From NCBI GenBank assembly GCA_030068145.1, contig JAPJBO010000080.1:310001-374000 (forward strand): a stretch of 64,000 nucleotides of DNA, written 5' to 3'. The notes under the pieces were generated by a model. That model saw only the letters and a list, made by a program, of their open reading frames with translations, searched no databases and had not been told where the DNA came from. Below, in pieces: positions 52,997 to 62,294 of the stretch (its first letter is position 1; each line of letters opens with the position of its first letter). The stretch comes from Diplonema papillatum (lineage: Eukaryota > Euglenozoa > Diplonemea > Diplonemida > Diplonemidae). The position numbers were made by a program, and so were the translations under genes.

Positions 52997-53049
52997 TTTT
53001 GGACTTTCTGGTGCCGTAGAACTAATCTACGGCACCAGAAAGTCCAAAA
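52997..53049. repeat. perfect 24-bp hairpin, 5-nt loop
   Basis: Arms TTTTGGACTTTCTGGTGCCG-TAGA and the exact complement, loop ACTAA. The longest perfect hairpin noticed in the window. Confidence 0.9.
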
Positions 53050-53136
53050 GAAAACCCTGGTAAAGAAAGTAGAAGGAGAAAAAAGAAGTTGTCGACAACG
53101 AAAGAAAGAAAAGAACAGAAAATAAGACTCTGCATT

Positions 53137-53220
53137 CCGCGAAGAAGACTTGATGCTAGCATCAAACACATGAGAGACAAGTAGCGCCTGAACACGAAAC
53201 TAAGATTTTCACCCCACAAA
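53137..53220. repeat. R9 start unit
   Basis: GAAGAAGACTTGATGCTAGC with the full palindrome, then AACTAAGATTTTCACCCC as at 44055-44135. Confidence 0.6.
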
Positions 53221-53227
53221 AAAACAA

Positions 53228-53400
53228 CTAAGGTACCCACCGATCCTCTTTCCTCGTGTAACCACCACTCTGACGACACTCAGAGCACAAAGGATTATCT
53301 TCCCATATTGACGAAGGTCACCCGGAGACTTTAAAACCCCGGAGCTTCAAGCGAACTTTCACTCTAAAAAAGTCGATTAGTCGGCAACATGCAACGAAAC
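53228..53400 (+). promoter_or_regulatory. extended promoter module of the pectin lyase gene
   Basis: AAGGTACCCACCGATCCTCT, ACGAAGGTCACCCGGAGACT, TTAAAACCCCGGAGC and GCGAACTTTCACTCTAAAAA, ending about 100 bp before the start codon. TTAAAA stands about 28 bp upstream of the TTTCACTCT block, the same spacing as in the MFS promoter. A leader of roughly 100 nt is inferred. Confidence 0.65.
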
Positions 53401-53474
53401 GATGTCAAAACGCGAACTTTAACTTTAAACGCAGCTTGAAACGAAGTGAGAAGAAAGAAAACGACATAAAAACG

Positions 53475-53879
53475 ATGTTGTGTGCAGCGTTGGCATGCGC
53501 CGTTGCGACGGCGGGCGCGTTCGGGATCACGGAGTCTGAGAACTATTACACGATCGACACAGGCACGGAGCTGGTGTTCCAAGTTCGCCGCAAGGACTTG
53601 GGCGGCACCAGCACGTCGGCAGGAGACATCAACTCCATCCTGTACAAAGGGGTGGAGTACATGGAGACACTCGGTCGCGGCTCGCACATCAACTCCGGGT
53701 TCGACTGGCTGTACGAGGACACCACGGAAGTGTCCGTGGATGCTGAGACCATTGGCGACGACATCATCAAGATCACCGTCGTCGGAGGGCAGCTCACGCA
53801 CTACTACATCGTCAAGAAGGGAGAATCCAGGGTCTACATGGGCACATACTGGTCGCTGATGAGCACCATCAAGACTGGG
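53475..53879 (+). CDS. rhamnogalacturonan lyase (PL4), exon 1
   Basis: 135 codons from ATG 53475. The signal peptide MLCAALACAVATAGAFG is followed by ITESENYYTIDTG, the start of the PL4 beta-sandwich. INSGFDWLYEDTTEVSVDAE and THYYIVKKGESRVYMGTYW are typical PL4 strands. The frame continues past ACTGGG|GTGTGC (donor at 53880, phase 0) but is no longer PL4-like. With exon 2 (55965-57506) it gives 648 residues, a usual length. The enzyme would act outside the cell, cleaving the rhamnose-galacturonate backbone of pectin by beta-elimination. An in-frame TTG lies upstream but the ATG directly before the signal peptide is preferred. Confidence 0.88.
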
Positions 53880-54011
53880 GTGTGCTTTCTGTCTCTCTTG
53901 CCCCATGTCCTCTATTCGTGCAGTCACCCGCTTTGTAAGACTCGAGGATATTGCTCGAGGAAGCCGCCAGTTGTGAAATCGGAGGCAGTTCACGATGCTA
54001 CGTTTGGGTGA

Positions 54012-54250
54012 TGCAAATTTCTGGTGAACCAAAGTTCAGGCGAAGCAAAGTTCGGGCGCAGCTGAGTTCGGGCGAAGCAAAGTTCCAGTAACCAAAGTTC
54101 GGGCGAAGATAAGTTCTGGTGAAGCAAAGCAAAGTGCGGGCGGTGTGGTAGCAAGTTTAGCCTGTGATGGCAAGTTCGGCGCCAGTACCCGGGGGGGAGA
54201 CCGTAAGTTCTGGTGAAGCAAAGCAAAGTGCGGGCGAAGCAATTCAGGTT
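54012..54250. repeat. 16-bp minisatellite, third array
   Basis: CAAAGTTCGGGCGAAGCAAA-type units in the same orientation as 39220-39535, split by GGGGGGGAGACC, a piece of the SINE at 39541. Confidence 0.75.
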
Positions 54251-54296
54251 CAGGACTCGAAGAACCATCCATCCATCCAGCCATCCCCCCCTCCCT

Positions 54297-54470
54297 GCTG
54301 CTGCTTTGCAGCCGGACGTGATTTTCTGTTCGGCTCTCTTGCTGTACACCCCGGACACCCACGGGATCCTCCGGATCGCGGGCGTGGTTTTGCGGTCATT
54401 TGTTTGTGCGCATACACACAGTTCCGGTATTTGTTCAGACTCAACTCGAACCTGATCACCAACGACCCCC
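54297..54470 (+). pseudogene. pectin lyase gene fragment: intron end and first 15 codons of exon 2
   Basis: TTCTGTTCGGCTCTCTTGCT to GCATACACACAG is intron, then TTCCGGTATTTGTTCAGACT begins exon 2. The match stops in a C-run and continues as SINE sequence, a chimeric junction. Confidence 0.75.
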
Positions 54471-54795
54471 CCCGACTCCGTTTCCCGTGGTGCCCAAATA
54501 CCGCGAGATACTGAGAAACTCCGCAAAAAACGCAAATTTCGGGTTAGACTCCTAAACCTCGAAAACAATCTTCGACCGGAAAAGTGTGAGGGGCGGGGTT
54601 TGAACCCGGGCCGACCGGCCTGAAGGCCGGCGCCCGCTCACTCTGCCACCCTATGCATTTTGCCAGGAGGAAAAAATGCTTGCTCCGCACTATTATCTAG
54701 TCCAAAAACAATACAGTTTCATAATTGTTGCAAGAAAAGCCGGGTTGGCTCGAATAGAGGCTATTCACATTGCGTGTTCATAGGACCTCCAGCAG
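54471..54795 (-). mobile_element. SINE-like element with tRNA-like head, copy 2
   Basis: Minus strand: GGTGGCAGAGTGAGCGG (A box), GGGTTCAAACCCCGC (B box) at 54655-54600, then CGAAGATTGTTTTCGAGG. Upstream it shares CGAGCCAACCCGGCTTTT with copy 1. The distal end is replaced at the C-run by the pectin lyase fragment. Confidence 0.65.
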
Positions 54796-54835
54796 GACTC
54801 GAAGAACCATCCATCCATCCATCCATCCATCCCCC

Positions 54836-55392
54836 CCCTCCCTGCTGCTGCTTTGCAGCCGGACGTGATTTTCTGTTCGGCTCTCTTGCTGTACACCCCG
54901 GACACCCACGGGATCCTCCGGATCGCGGGCGTGGTTTTGCGGTCATTTGTTTGTGCGCATACACACAGTTCCGGTATTTGTTCAGACTCAACTCGAACCT
55001 GATCACCAACGACCCCCCCGAGGGCGACACTCGTCACCCGACGAACTCGTCGCTCTATTTGCCGTTCCTCGAGTCGAAGGATGTCTTTGCGGTCGCCAAC
55101 GGCGAGGTCGAGAGCGAAGCACCACCGGATGATGGACTGGAAGTACATGGGCGGCACGTCGAACTACAACGTTGGTATATATATGTAGATCATCAAGACC
55201 ACGCACGAGGGCGGCACCGGTGGGCCCTTCTACCGAACGACGCAGATCCAGACGACGCCGACGACGATGGAACTGACGTACATCCTCAACTACAACCACG
55301 CGAATCCCGAGGAGGAGGATTGGCGGGTCGGCAACTTGTACCAGTACACCTTCATCGTCAACGACGGGAGCGCGCCGGAAACGGTTCCCACA
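54836..55392 (+). pseudogene. pectin lyase gene fragment: intron end and about 370 bp of exon 2
   Basis: It repeats the intron segment at 54297 and then exon 2 to GGGAGCGCGCCGGAAACGG, equivalent to 55965-56382. It has an internal stop and small deletions, so it is not an alternative exon. A (CATC)n run precedes it at 54806-54830. Confidence 0.8.
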
Positions 55393-55494
55393 AAAGTAGA
55401 CTCATTCACTTGTTAAAAGAATTATCAGCTCCAATAAGTCCCTTTAGCACACAACTACGTACTAGAAGCCGCCAAGGCAACAACTACCAGGACA

Positions 55495-55705
55495 CTAGAC
55501 CGATACGGGCTGCATGGCAACCTCTGCTAAACATAGTGCTCGCCTGCCTTGATGGCACTTGCACCTTAAAGAACTCAATGCTAAACATGTATGCACGTGG
55601 GGGGCCCGAGATCGCTTTCAACGCGAACGTGAACTCGGTGTCGGTCACAAGAGCCATGGACTTGGCAAAGCACATAGGAAAAAAAAAGAGCGCGCGCTAA
55701 AGTAA
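55495..55705 (+). pseudogene. R16 coding fragment ending KHIGKKKSAR
   Basis: A frame RPIRAAWQPLLNIVLACLDG, SMLNMYARGGPEIAF and SVTRAMDLAKHIGKKKSAR runs to a stop at 55700. Parts recur at 9595, 21975, 34957, 41275, 45855 and 46335, so it is the end of some dispersed element's protein. The family is not recognised; its linkage to RT fragments at 45.8 and 46.3 kb hints at a LINE. Confidence 0.4.
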
Positions 55706-55739
55706 GTCGATTAGTCGGCAATACGCAGCAAAGATACAC

Positions 55740-55832
55740 ACACAAACACTATGCCTTAAAGGAACCTTTATGCCTACGGACACCCGGAGACTATAAAACC
55801 CCGGATCTCTAAGCGAACTTGCACTCTAAAAT
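55740..55832 (+). promoter_or_regulatory. promoter module within the pectin lyase intron
   Basis: CCTTAAAGGAACCTTTATGC, GGACACCCGGAGACTATAAA, ACCCCGGATCTCTAAGCG and AACTTGCACTCTAAAATG. It lies about 130 bp before exon 2, so a shorter transcript could start here; the module itself came with the R16 fragment. Confidence 0.6.
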
Positions 55833-55964
55833 GACTGCTGCAGTAGTCGTATGAGGTCGTAAGATTTATGACTAGTAAGATCGTAGTAAGTGACCAAGAA
55901 ATGGCATGACTAGTGCACGAATGTACTCCACCACTATCCACAATTCCGCACCGCATACACACAG

Positions 55965-57506
55965 TACCGGTATTTGTTCAGACTCAACTCGAACCTGATC
56001 ACCAACGGCCCCCCCGAGGGCGACATCCGTGACCCGACGAACTCGTCGCTGTATTTGCCGTTCCTTGAGTCGCAGGATATCTTTGCGGTCGCCAACGGCG
56101 AGTCGAGAGCGAAGCACTACACCAACCACCGGATGATGGACTGGAAGTACATGGGCGGCACGTCGAACGACAACGTCGGGATGTGGATCATCAAGGCCAC
56201 GCACGAGGGCGGCACCGGTGGGCCCTTCTACCGAACGACGCAGATCCAGACGACGCCGACGACGATGGAGCTGACGTACATCCTCAACTACAACCACGCG
56301 AACCCCGAGGAGGAGGATTGGCGGGTCGGCAACTTGTACCAGTACACCTTCATCGTCAACGACGGGAGCGCGCCGGAAACGGACATCGACTACACATTTT
56401 ACAAGGACCTCAACCTCGTCGGCTTCGTCGGGCCGGAGGGCAGAGGGCAGGTCGCCTGCTCGTCGATCGAGGGGAAGGCGGCGGACAGACAGTACGTCGC
56501 GCACCTTCGCAACGCTGACTCGCAGTACTGGGCGACCGCTGATGATGCGTCGGGTAGCTTCACGGTCAAGGACGCGAAGCCAGGTGTTTACACCCTCACC
56601 GTGTACAGGGTGGAGTTCGAAGTATACACGAAGACGAACGTCGTCGTCAAAGCTGGCGAGACCACCGACCTGGGAAAGATTGTCGCCAACAGCGACGCGA
56701 ACGACCGCGAGAGCGTCTGGCGTATCGGCGAGTGGGACGGGACGCCGCAGGAGTTGCGCAACGGGCTCAAAGTGACGACGATGCACCCATCGGACGTCCG
56801 GATGGAGCCCTGGGAGTCTGCCGACTTCGTCGTCGGGACCGACCCGCCGACGAACTTCCCGTGCTACATGTGGAAGGACGTCAACAACTACAGGTCCATC
56901 AAGTTCGAGTTAACGCCGGCCCAGATGACCCAGCGGCTCATCGTGCGGATTGGCACCACAACGTCGTACAACGCGGCGAGGCCGAATATCATCATCAACT
57001 ATTGGCAGGCGGATGCTCTCCCGGTGAAGCCGTACCCGAGCACTCGTTCGTTGACGACTGGGTCGTACAGGCACATCAACGCGATGTATGAGTACGAAGT
57101 CCCGACCGCCGCGTGGGACGCGACTGAGGCGATGCAGACGCTGATCGTCATCTGCTACAGCACGAACAGCAACTCGGGCTACCTAAGCCCGGGGATGAGC
57201 GTGGACGCTATCGACTTGGTGCGCTTCGTCGAGCCCACGGCGGCTCCGGACACGGTGGTCCCGACGGCTGCCCCGGCGACGTCTGCTCCGACTGCATCGC
57301 CGCCGACTGCGGCACCCGCCACGGCACCGCCCCCCACCGCCGCGGCCACGCTCACTCCGTTGGAGCCGACGCCAGCGCCGGAGGTCCCGACGCCGGAGCC
57401 GGCGACGGCCTCGCCGTCGACCGACGCCGCCGCCGCCGCCGCCGCGCCGTTCTCCGCCGCCGCCGCGGCCCTCCTCGTCGCCGTGGCCGTGGCGCTGGTT
57501 CAGTGA
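55965..57506 (+). CDS. rhamnogalacturonan lyase (PL4), exon 2 with GPI-type tail
   Basis: 513 codons after the acceptor CATACACACAG. The lyase domain continues (GPPEGDIRDPTNSSLY, HRMMDWKYMGG, GGTGGPFYRTTQ). In the joined protein Lys185 (in SRAKHY) and His246 (in NYNHAN) are 61 residues apart, nearly the spacing of the catalytic Lys150/His210 of Aspergillus RGL4. A fibronectin-like domain follows (LVGFVGPEGRGQV to VVKAGETTDLG, about 290-370), then the carbohydrate-binding domain (SVWRIGEWDGTP at about 385 to DAIDLVRF at about 550). Residues 552-620 are Ala/Pro/Thr-rich and the last 25 are Ala/Val/Leu-rich without a basic end, as in a GPI signal. So the enzyme is probably wall- or surface-bound. 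The 2.1-kb intron is packed with partial copies of this gene. Confidence 0.88.
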   Translation, partial: YRYLFRLNSNLITNGPPEGDIRDPTNSSLYLPFLESQDIFAVANGESRAKHYTNHRMMDWKYMGGTSNDNVGMWIIKATHEGGTGGPFYRTTQIQTTPTTMELTYILNYNHANPEEEDWRVGNLYQYTFIVNDGSAPETDIDYTFYKDLNLVGFVGPEGRGQVACSSIEGKAADRQYVAHLRNADSQYWATADDASGSFTVKDAKPGVYTLTVYRVEFEVYTKTNVVVKAGETTDLGKIVANSDANDRESVWRIGEWDGTPQELRNGLKVTTMHPSDVRMEPWESADFVVGTDPPTNFPCYMWKDVNNYRSIKFELTPAQMTQRLIVRIGTTTSYNAARPNIIINYWQADALPVKPYPSTRSLTTGSYRHINAMYEYEVPTAAWDATEAMQTLIVICYSTNSNSGYLSPGMSVDAIDLVRFVEPTAAPDTVVPTAAPATSAPTASPPTAAPATAPPPTAAATLTPLEPTPAPEVPTPEPATASPSTDAAAAAAAPFSAAAAALLVAVAVALVQ

Positions 57507-57566
57507 TCCTTCCGGCTGGCGGCTTCGCCACCAAAGCTCCCGGCTGCGGCACAGCTCGCCACATTC

Positions 57567-57745
57567 TTTTTTTTTTAGCCACATGCAATGTGTGAGGAAA
57601 CTGAACCGCTCAAGTAGGACTTTCTGATCATGATCATTTGCCAAATTTGCCACCTGAAACCACGTCCAGGATTTGGGCTCAGGGTAGTGCGGTCAACGAA
57701 AACTCTAGTTTCCCTTTCTACTTTCTCCTACTCTCGCGGTGTATG
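57567..57745 (-). repeat. A-tailed repeat R1, copy 3
   Basis: T-run at 57567-57576 and a body nearly identical to 1881-2050; it begins 60 bp after the lyase stop codon and could supply its 3' UTR. Confidence 0.7.
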
Positions 57746-57766
57746 GGTTCGAGACATTGCAATTTC

Positions 57767-58005
57767 AGGGGACTTCAGCACTGTGCCTGACCGAGCAACA
57801 AAAGCCGGTCTCAGCCAAACCCCCGGGTTTTGGACGCAAACAAGGGAACGGAGGCGCGTGGTGAGATATAGGCTTGCGGTGGCGGTGTGCGCGTCTATCA
57901 AACTACGGAGATGGTGAGTGAAAAGCTTCGAATAGCAGTGACACACCGTGACGCGCCACGTAACTGCTATACTGTATAGTACAGGTACAGTACTGCAGGG
58001 GCCAC
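57767..58005. repeat. dispersed repeat R15, copy 1
   Basis: GGGGACTTCAGCACTGTGCC to AGTACTGCAGGGGCC; copy 2 is at 58573-58853. Shared blocks include GGTGAGATATAGG and GTCTATCAAACTACGGAGAT. Non-coding. Confidence 0.65.
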
Positions 58006-58023
58006 ATTTTTCTTTTTGTATAA

Positions 58024-58233
58024 CATGCAGGATCAAAACCTTGTGTCTTTTTAAAACGCTGCCGCGGGGCCGATGGCCTCCAAAAAAAAACTTGGAAACA
58101 AAAAAATTTTGCTCAACGTCATCAAAATTACTGCAGAGTTTGTTCCAAAATTTTGTATTCAAAAAACCCAATTTTTTCCCGGAACTTTTTTTTTGGTCAT
58201 TTCCAAAAAGACACAAGGTTTTGACCCTGCATG
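58024..58233. mobile_element. 210-bp MITE nested at the end of an R2 MITE
   Basis: Ends CATGCAGGATCAAAACCTTG and the complement of CATGCAGGGTCAAAACCTTG continue as TGTCTTTTT, a 29-bp inverted repeat with one mismatch. ATAA flanks both sides, and removing the element restores TTTTTGTATAAGCACCTG, the known R2 left end. So ATAA is a 4-bp target duplication. AT-rich, non-coding. Confidence 0.8.
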
Positions 58234-58448
58234 ATAAGCACCTGCTTTGTAGGAAATGCTTGAGGAGACAGCCAGTCGCGATAGTCAAAGGAGGTAAATG
58301 TGCTGTAGCCCACACGAAACACAGGTGAATCTGGGTTTGGTGGCGGGCGTAAGCGTTCAACAAAAAAGACCCATTTTGTAGTTGTATTGTTTTCTCCCCC
58401 TCTAGCCTCCTTCGAAATGAGCGCACAGGCAGTCCCTCGAGTATTTTC
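58230..58448 (+). mobile_element. MITE R2, best-preserved copy
   Basis: ATAAGCACCTGCTTTGTAGG to CAGTCCCTCGAGTATTTTC, about 215 bp, with the complete interior. Confidence 0.75.
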
Positions 58449-58572
58449 AAAATTGAAATTTACGGAAAAGCCTGACATGTCCGTGCTTCACATGGAGATT
58501 GCTTTTCGGCGTCGTTTCACGCAGACTGCCAACACCTCGAGCTGTTCTTTTTTCCTGTTGGGGCCATCAGCA

Positions 58573-58853
58573 GGGGACTTTAGCACTTTGTCTGACCGAG
58601 CAAAAAAGCCGGTTTCAGCCAAAAACCCGGTTTGGGCCTGTGGTGTCTGAGTGCCTGGAACCGTCGCCCCGCGCACGCAAACAAGGGAGCGGAGGGGGGT
58701 GGTGAGATATAGGTTTGCGGTGGCGGTGTGTACGTCTATCAAACTACGGAGATGGTGGGTGACAAGCTTCGAATAGCAGTGGCACACCGTGACGCGCCAC
58801 GTGACTGCAGTACTGCATACAGTACAGGTACAGGACTGCAGGGGCCGCTTGAA
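58573..58853. repeat. dispersed repeat R15, copy 2
   Basis: Same order as 57767-58005 with an extra segment (GTGTCTGAGTGCCTGGAAC) after GGTTTGGGCC. Confidence 0.65.
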
Positions 58854-58984
58854 ATCGAGTTTTATAAATTGTTTTTATTTTTATGAAAAACCGAAACCGG
58901 AAAACCCCGGTTTCTGAAACCGGGAAACCGGGTTTCTAAAGTCCCCTGGCCGTCAGTCAACGAATTGTAGAAAGAAGGTCTAAA

Positions 58985-59035
58985 AGATAAACGCACAAAA
59001 ATGCCCGGATTCTCAACCGAACTATAACTCTGAAA
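58985..59035 (+). promoter_or_regulatory. degenerate promoter module
   Basis: TGCCCGGATTCTCAACCGAA then CTATAACTCTGAAAAG keeps the 3' half of the module. The next 70 bp repeat the TTCCGCCGGT/CCTTCGGGT block of 1524-1600. No gene follows. Confidence 0.5.
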
Positions 59036-59140
59036 AGTATACAATTTCCGCCGGTCGGGAGCCCCTAAACGGAGTCAACCGCCTTCGGGTGGGTTAGTCT
59101 GACACTTTTTTTTTGGTGGGACTCAGGGGATTAGTTTACG

Positions 59141-59173
59141 TTGCAGAATTAGACCGTCGGTCTAATTCTGCAA
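59141..59173. repeat. perfect 15-bp hairpin, 3-nt loop
   Basis: TTGCAGAATTAGACC, loop GTC, exact complement. Nothing else is supported between 59174 and 59820. Confidence 0.75.
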
Positions 59174-59824
59174 ACCGGACTCGGCCGGGGGCGGGGCGAA
59201 CGAGATCTCGACGCTTAGATAGGTAGCATGTCATTGCAGGCGGAGTCACCGCGAGTGCTGGAAACAGACTTCTCCACCCCTTGTGTGCATTGACAGGTTT
59301 AGATACGCGTCGAGGCTATTCCTCGTCGCTGCCTCAGCCGTGCTGCTATTGGACAATTTGTGTACCTGCTGCATCCTTAGATGCGGTCGGGAAAAGAAAA
59401 GTTCAAAAAACGGTGTTCAAAGCAGATATATATAGGGAGGGGATGGTGTGTACAACGGTGTGCCGAAGGCGCTGGAAGGCTGCTGAGCCTCCGTTGCTGA
59501 GGCCCAGCCTGTGCCATGTGCTCGGAGTACGTTGCTGCTGCAATTCCGGAAGCCAGAAGAAGCGTCTGAACCCTGGACTGGCACCGAAACGACACGTAAA
59601 CGACCAAAAACACACCCCCAAAACCATCCCCTACAACCGGTCTAAATCTGCAAACCCCAGGAATCTCTAAACGAATGGCCTGGTGGGAGTAAAAAATACA
59701 AAAAAAAAAGTATGAGTCAACTCAATGCGAGAGTACTCTCCCTTTCTCTCTCTCTCTGCCGCACTCAGGGGTTTCTTGGGTCCGCTTGTGTGTGTGCGTG
59801 TGTATTTGACGGCTTACAGTGGCT

Positions 59825-59955
59825 GGTCACTTCCCAAGCTCCTGGTGCAAGCACGCGTCATGGTCGGCAGTCGTCGTCTGGGTCACAGTTTTGAGTCGCG
59901 TTCCGAGGCTCGAAGTGGCGCGAATCACTAGTCTATCAGGGAAGTGCAATGCTGA
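59825..59955 (-). pseudogene. R10 coding fragment, copy 4
   Basis: Minus strand: GTRLKTVTQTTTADHDACLHQEL, given here only by its ends GTRLKTVTQ and DHDACLHQEL, matching 3770-3835. Cut off before the MCRLC block. 59956-60617 has no supported gene. Confidence 0.45.
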
Positions 59956-60609
59956 ACGACCGCCCCCCCTGTGTAGTGTCGATTGCACGTGCGTGTACAT
60001 AGCGGAGACGGAAGGGTTCAACCGTCTGGCTGCACCTGAGTGTACGTGGAAGGATTTAGCCGGCCCGTCTCCTCCTGATAGACTGTGATAGACAGAGAGT
60101 GCAGCTCCAGGCAATTCTATGCAGCTCTAGGGGATAGGGATGGACCTGATAGACTGTGGTGGACCTCGACTCGCCGCAATGAACAGCGGCAGGCAATTCG
60201 ATGCAGTTCCAGGAGAGACCGGCTTCAGGATGTCAAAAGGGGCGGCCCCCCTCCCCTTATTGGCATCGTTTTCATGTCCATCTTGAAATATCAATGGGAT
60301 GCGACGGCGCCCCCCAAAACCCCCCTGCTTCTTTTGTCCACGCGTTCCATTCAAGCTTCCCCCACCCTCCTCTCACCCAACCCAACTCCCCCGTACCTGC
60401 GATCCCTCTGGTATACCCGAAACGGTATTTCCTGCACTTCCAGCCGCATGCGCGTTCTTGATCGGAGCCAGTCGGCGAGGCAAACCACTCTGGGACGGAT
60501 CGCGGCCTGCATTCCGCACCTTATTCGGGACGTGTTTGCAGCTGAGCAGCCCCGTGGAAACAATTAACCACACACAGCACAAAAGCGGACAGCTTTTTCG
60601 TGTAAGGTT

Positions 60610-60690
60610 GCTTCGCATAGATCCGGGGGTTTAAAGTCTCCGGGTGACCTTTGTCGTAAAGGTTCCTTTAAGGTATGTTGTGTACTAAAG
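60610..60690 (-). promoter_or_regulatory. promoter module, minus strand
   Basis: The complement reads ACCTTAAAGGAACCTTTACG, ACAAAGGTCACCCGGAGACT, TTAAACCCCCGGATCTATGC. The 3' CACTCT block is not kept. Farther upstream on that strand (60890-60840) is the usual AGTCGGCAATAGGCAACAAA, now separated from the module by an R7 insertion. Confidence 0.6.
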
Positions 60691-60850
60691 TGAGGGGGGT
60701 CGAATAATAACACCTGCAGGTGTTGTTGTTCGATTTGTCGAATACTAAAAATAGTTCCGGGTAGCGGATCAAATTGTGTTTTTAGACAACCCGACGCGTG
60801 TCAAATAACTGTTGGTATTCGACCCCACCCTTTAGTATATAGAGTGGCAG
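60686..60850. mobile_element. R7 hairpin element inserted in a promoter module
   Basis: ACTAAAGTGAGGGGGGTCGA at the left and TCGACCCCACCCTTTAGTAT at the right are inverted ends of about 16-20 bp (imperfect). Inside is the hairpin CGAATAATAACACCTG and mirror (60701-60732), then TTTGTCGAATACTAAAA and GTTCCGGGTAGC. It splits a promoter module from its usual upstream sequence, as judged by uninterrupted copies at 45.9, 46.4 and 55.7 kb. Confidence 0.6.
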
Positions 60851-61079
60851 TACGTGTGCTTGTGTGTGTGTCTTTGTTGCCTATTGCCGACTATTCGACT
60901 TTTCACCGACCATCGATCAAGCTCAGCATGTTGTCATGCTTCGGCGAACAACTCTATATCTTAGTAGTACTGTTGTACGTAATGCGTTGCTCAGGGTAGT
61001 CGAAGGCCTGACAGTCACACTAATGCAACAAATTTACACTACTGTTGTACCAAAGGAACACTCCCGGAACACGTCGGCA

Positions 61080-61875
61080 CATGAGTACTGAGAAGGACAC
61101 ACAACCGACCCCTGGGAGAGTTTTACACCCTGTGCACGCGAAGAACACGCACCCTTTTCTTTTGGGTGTTGGATCGTATCGGTGATCAGTTGCTGCTGAT
61201 CTGCAGCGTTGTTCCTCAGCCTTGCGAGACCTACCCTTCCCCCGGAAGTGTTCTTCTTTTTTTTCCCTGTCCTTTTGTTCTCCTTCTGCTGTTCTCGCGT
61301 TTTTTTTTTTAACCAAACATGCAATGTTGGAGGAAATAAGAACACGTCATCAGGCCATCCACGGCGTTTCCTTGCGCCTTGTACCAAGAAACAAACGTCC
61401 AGGGCAAAGCGTTCAACGAAAAAAATACTAGAACGAAAAATATGTCAAGTTGGAAACCTCAAAGCAGAAAGGTGAAGTTCACCTACCCACCCCCCGCTGC
61501 AAGAAGCCTTCGAGAGAAAAACAATTCCCTCCCCTCCGGTTTCAACCGTGGCTAGTCAGTGACGCGTCTTATTTTTAAAATTGGTGCATTTGAATAGAAG
61601 GGACCCTTTCCGGAACGACGGTTTTGCGCGTGAACGGTCAAACGAAGCCAACGAAAAAAGCGCCAGTGCGCGCAGGAAATCCCCCGCTTTAGAGAGGGTT
61701 TGCACCCTTCTTTCAGCACGCGAAGAATGAAGAATCCGTTTTTTTTTGGCTTGCCAGTCTTTTGCAATTCGTCAGGAACGAAAACCGATCGATGGCAGCA
61801 GATACTATCCCCACTCACCCGTTTAGACGAACAAAACAGGGTGGAAGGAAGTGCGCACAATCAAAGGAAAGCGGT
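61080..61875. repeat. cluster of R17, R1-like and R18 repeats
   Basis: R17 blocks at 61080-61260 and 61600-61740, an R1-related stretch at 61295-61445 (T-run, AACCAAACATGCAATG, AAAGCGTTCAACGAAAA), and R18 at 61745-61875. No coding frame. Confidence 0.5.
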
Positions 61876-61878
61876 AAC

Positions 61879-61975
61879 CGGTGCCCGACACCTTCCTAGG
61901 AGTTCGTTACGCTCAGCATTCCCACGATGAATCGACAGACTGTCGCCCGGAAAAGGTCCCTTCTTCCAACGCGGG
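61879..61975. repeat. dispersed repeat R14 copy
   Basis: CACCTTCCT and ATTCCCACGATGAATCGACA as at 6085-6180. A short (TA)n run follows at 62119-62131. Confidence 0.45.
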
Positions 61976-62294
61976 GGAACTTTCACAGGGGGAGCAGAGG
62001 GGTCAAATGCGAGAAAGAGTGTGCCGTCGCCGCCTCTCTTGGCACTCCATTTCCCTCCTGCCCCTTTCTCTGCCAGAACCTCCTCTCCGAGACGGCGCTG
62101 AAAACGAAAAAAAAAATATATATATATATATACAAATAAAGATCTCCGCAGCAAACACAAGCGAAGGAACAACCCAAGCAACAACTGTTTCAGGGCACTA
62201 GCCATCGGGGTAGCCTGACTTGTCCGACCAGGCGCACTAGGTCTGACACGCTGGGGTCTGCGTGCCGATGGCATGAGTTTGCATCTCTAATACA

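Noticed and set aside
54660-55700. 346-codon frame
   Set aside because: A chance join of SINE, a pectin lyase fragment read out of frame and the R16 piece.
55872-56786. 304-codon frame on the minus strand
   Set aside because: Antisense shadow of lyase exon 2 caused by high third-position GC.
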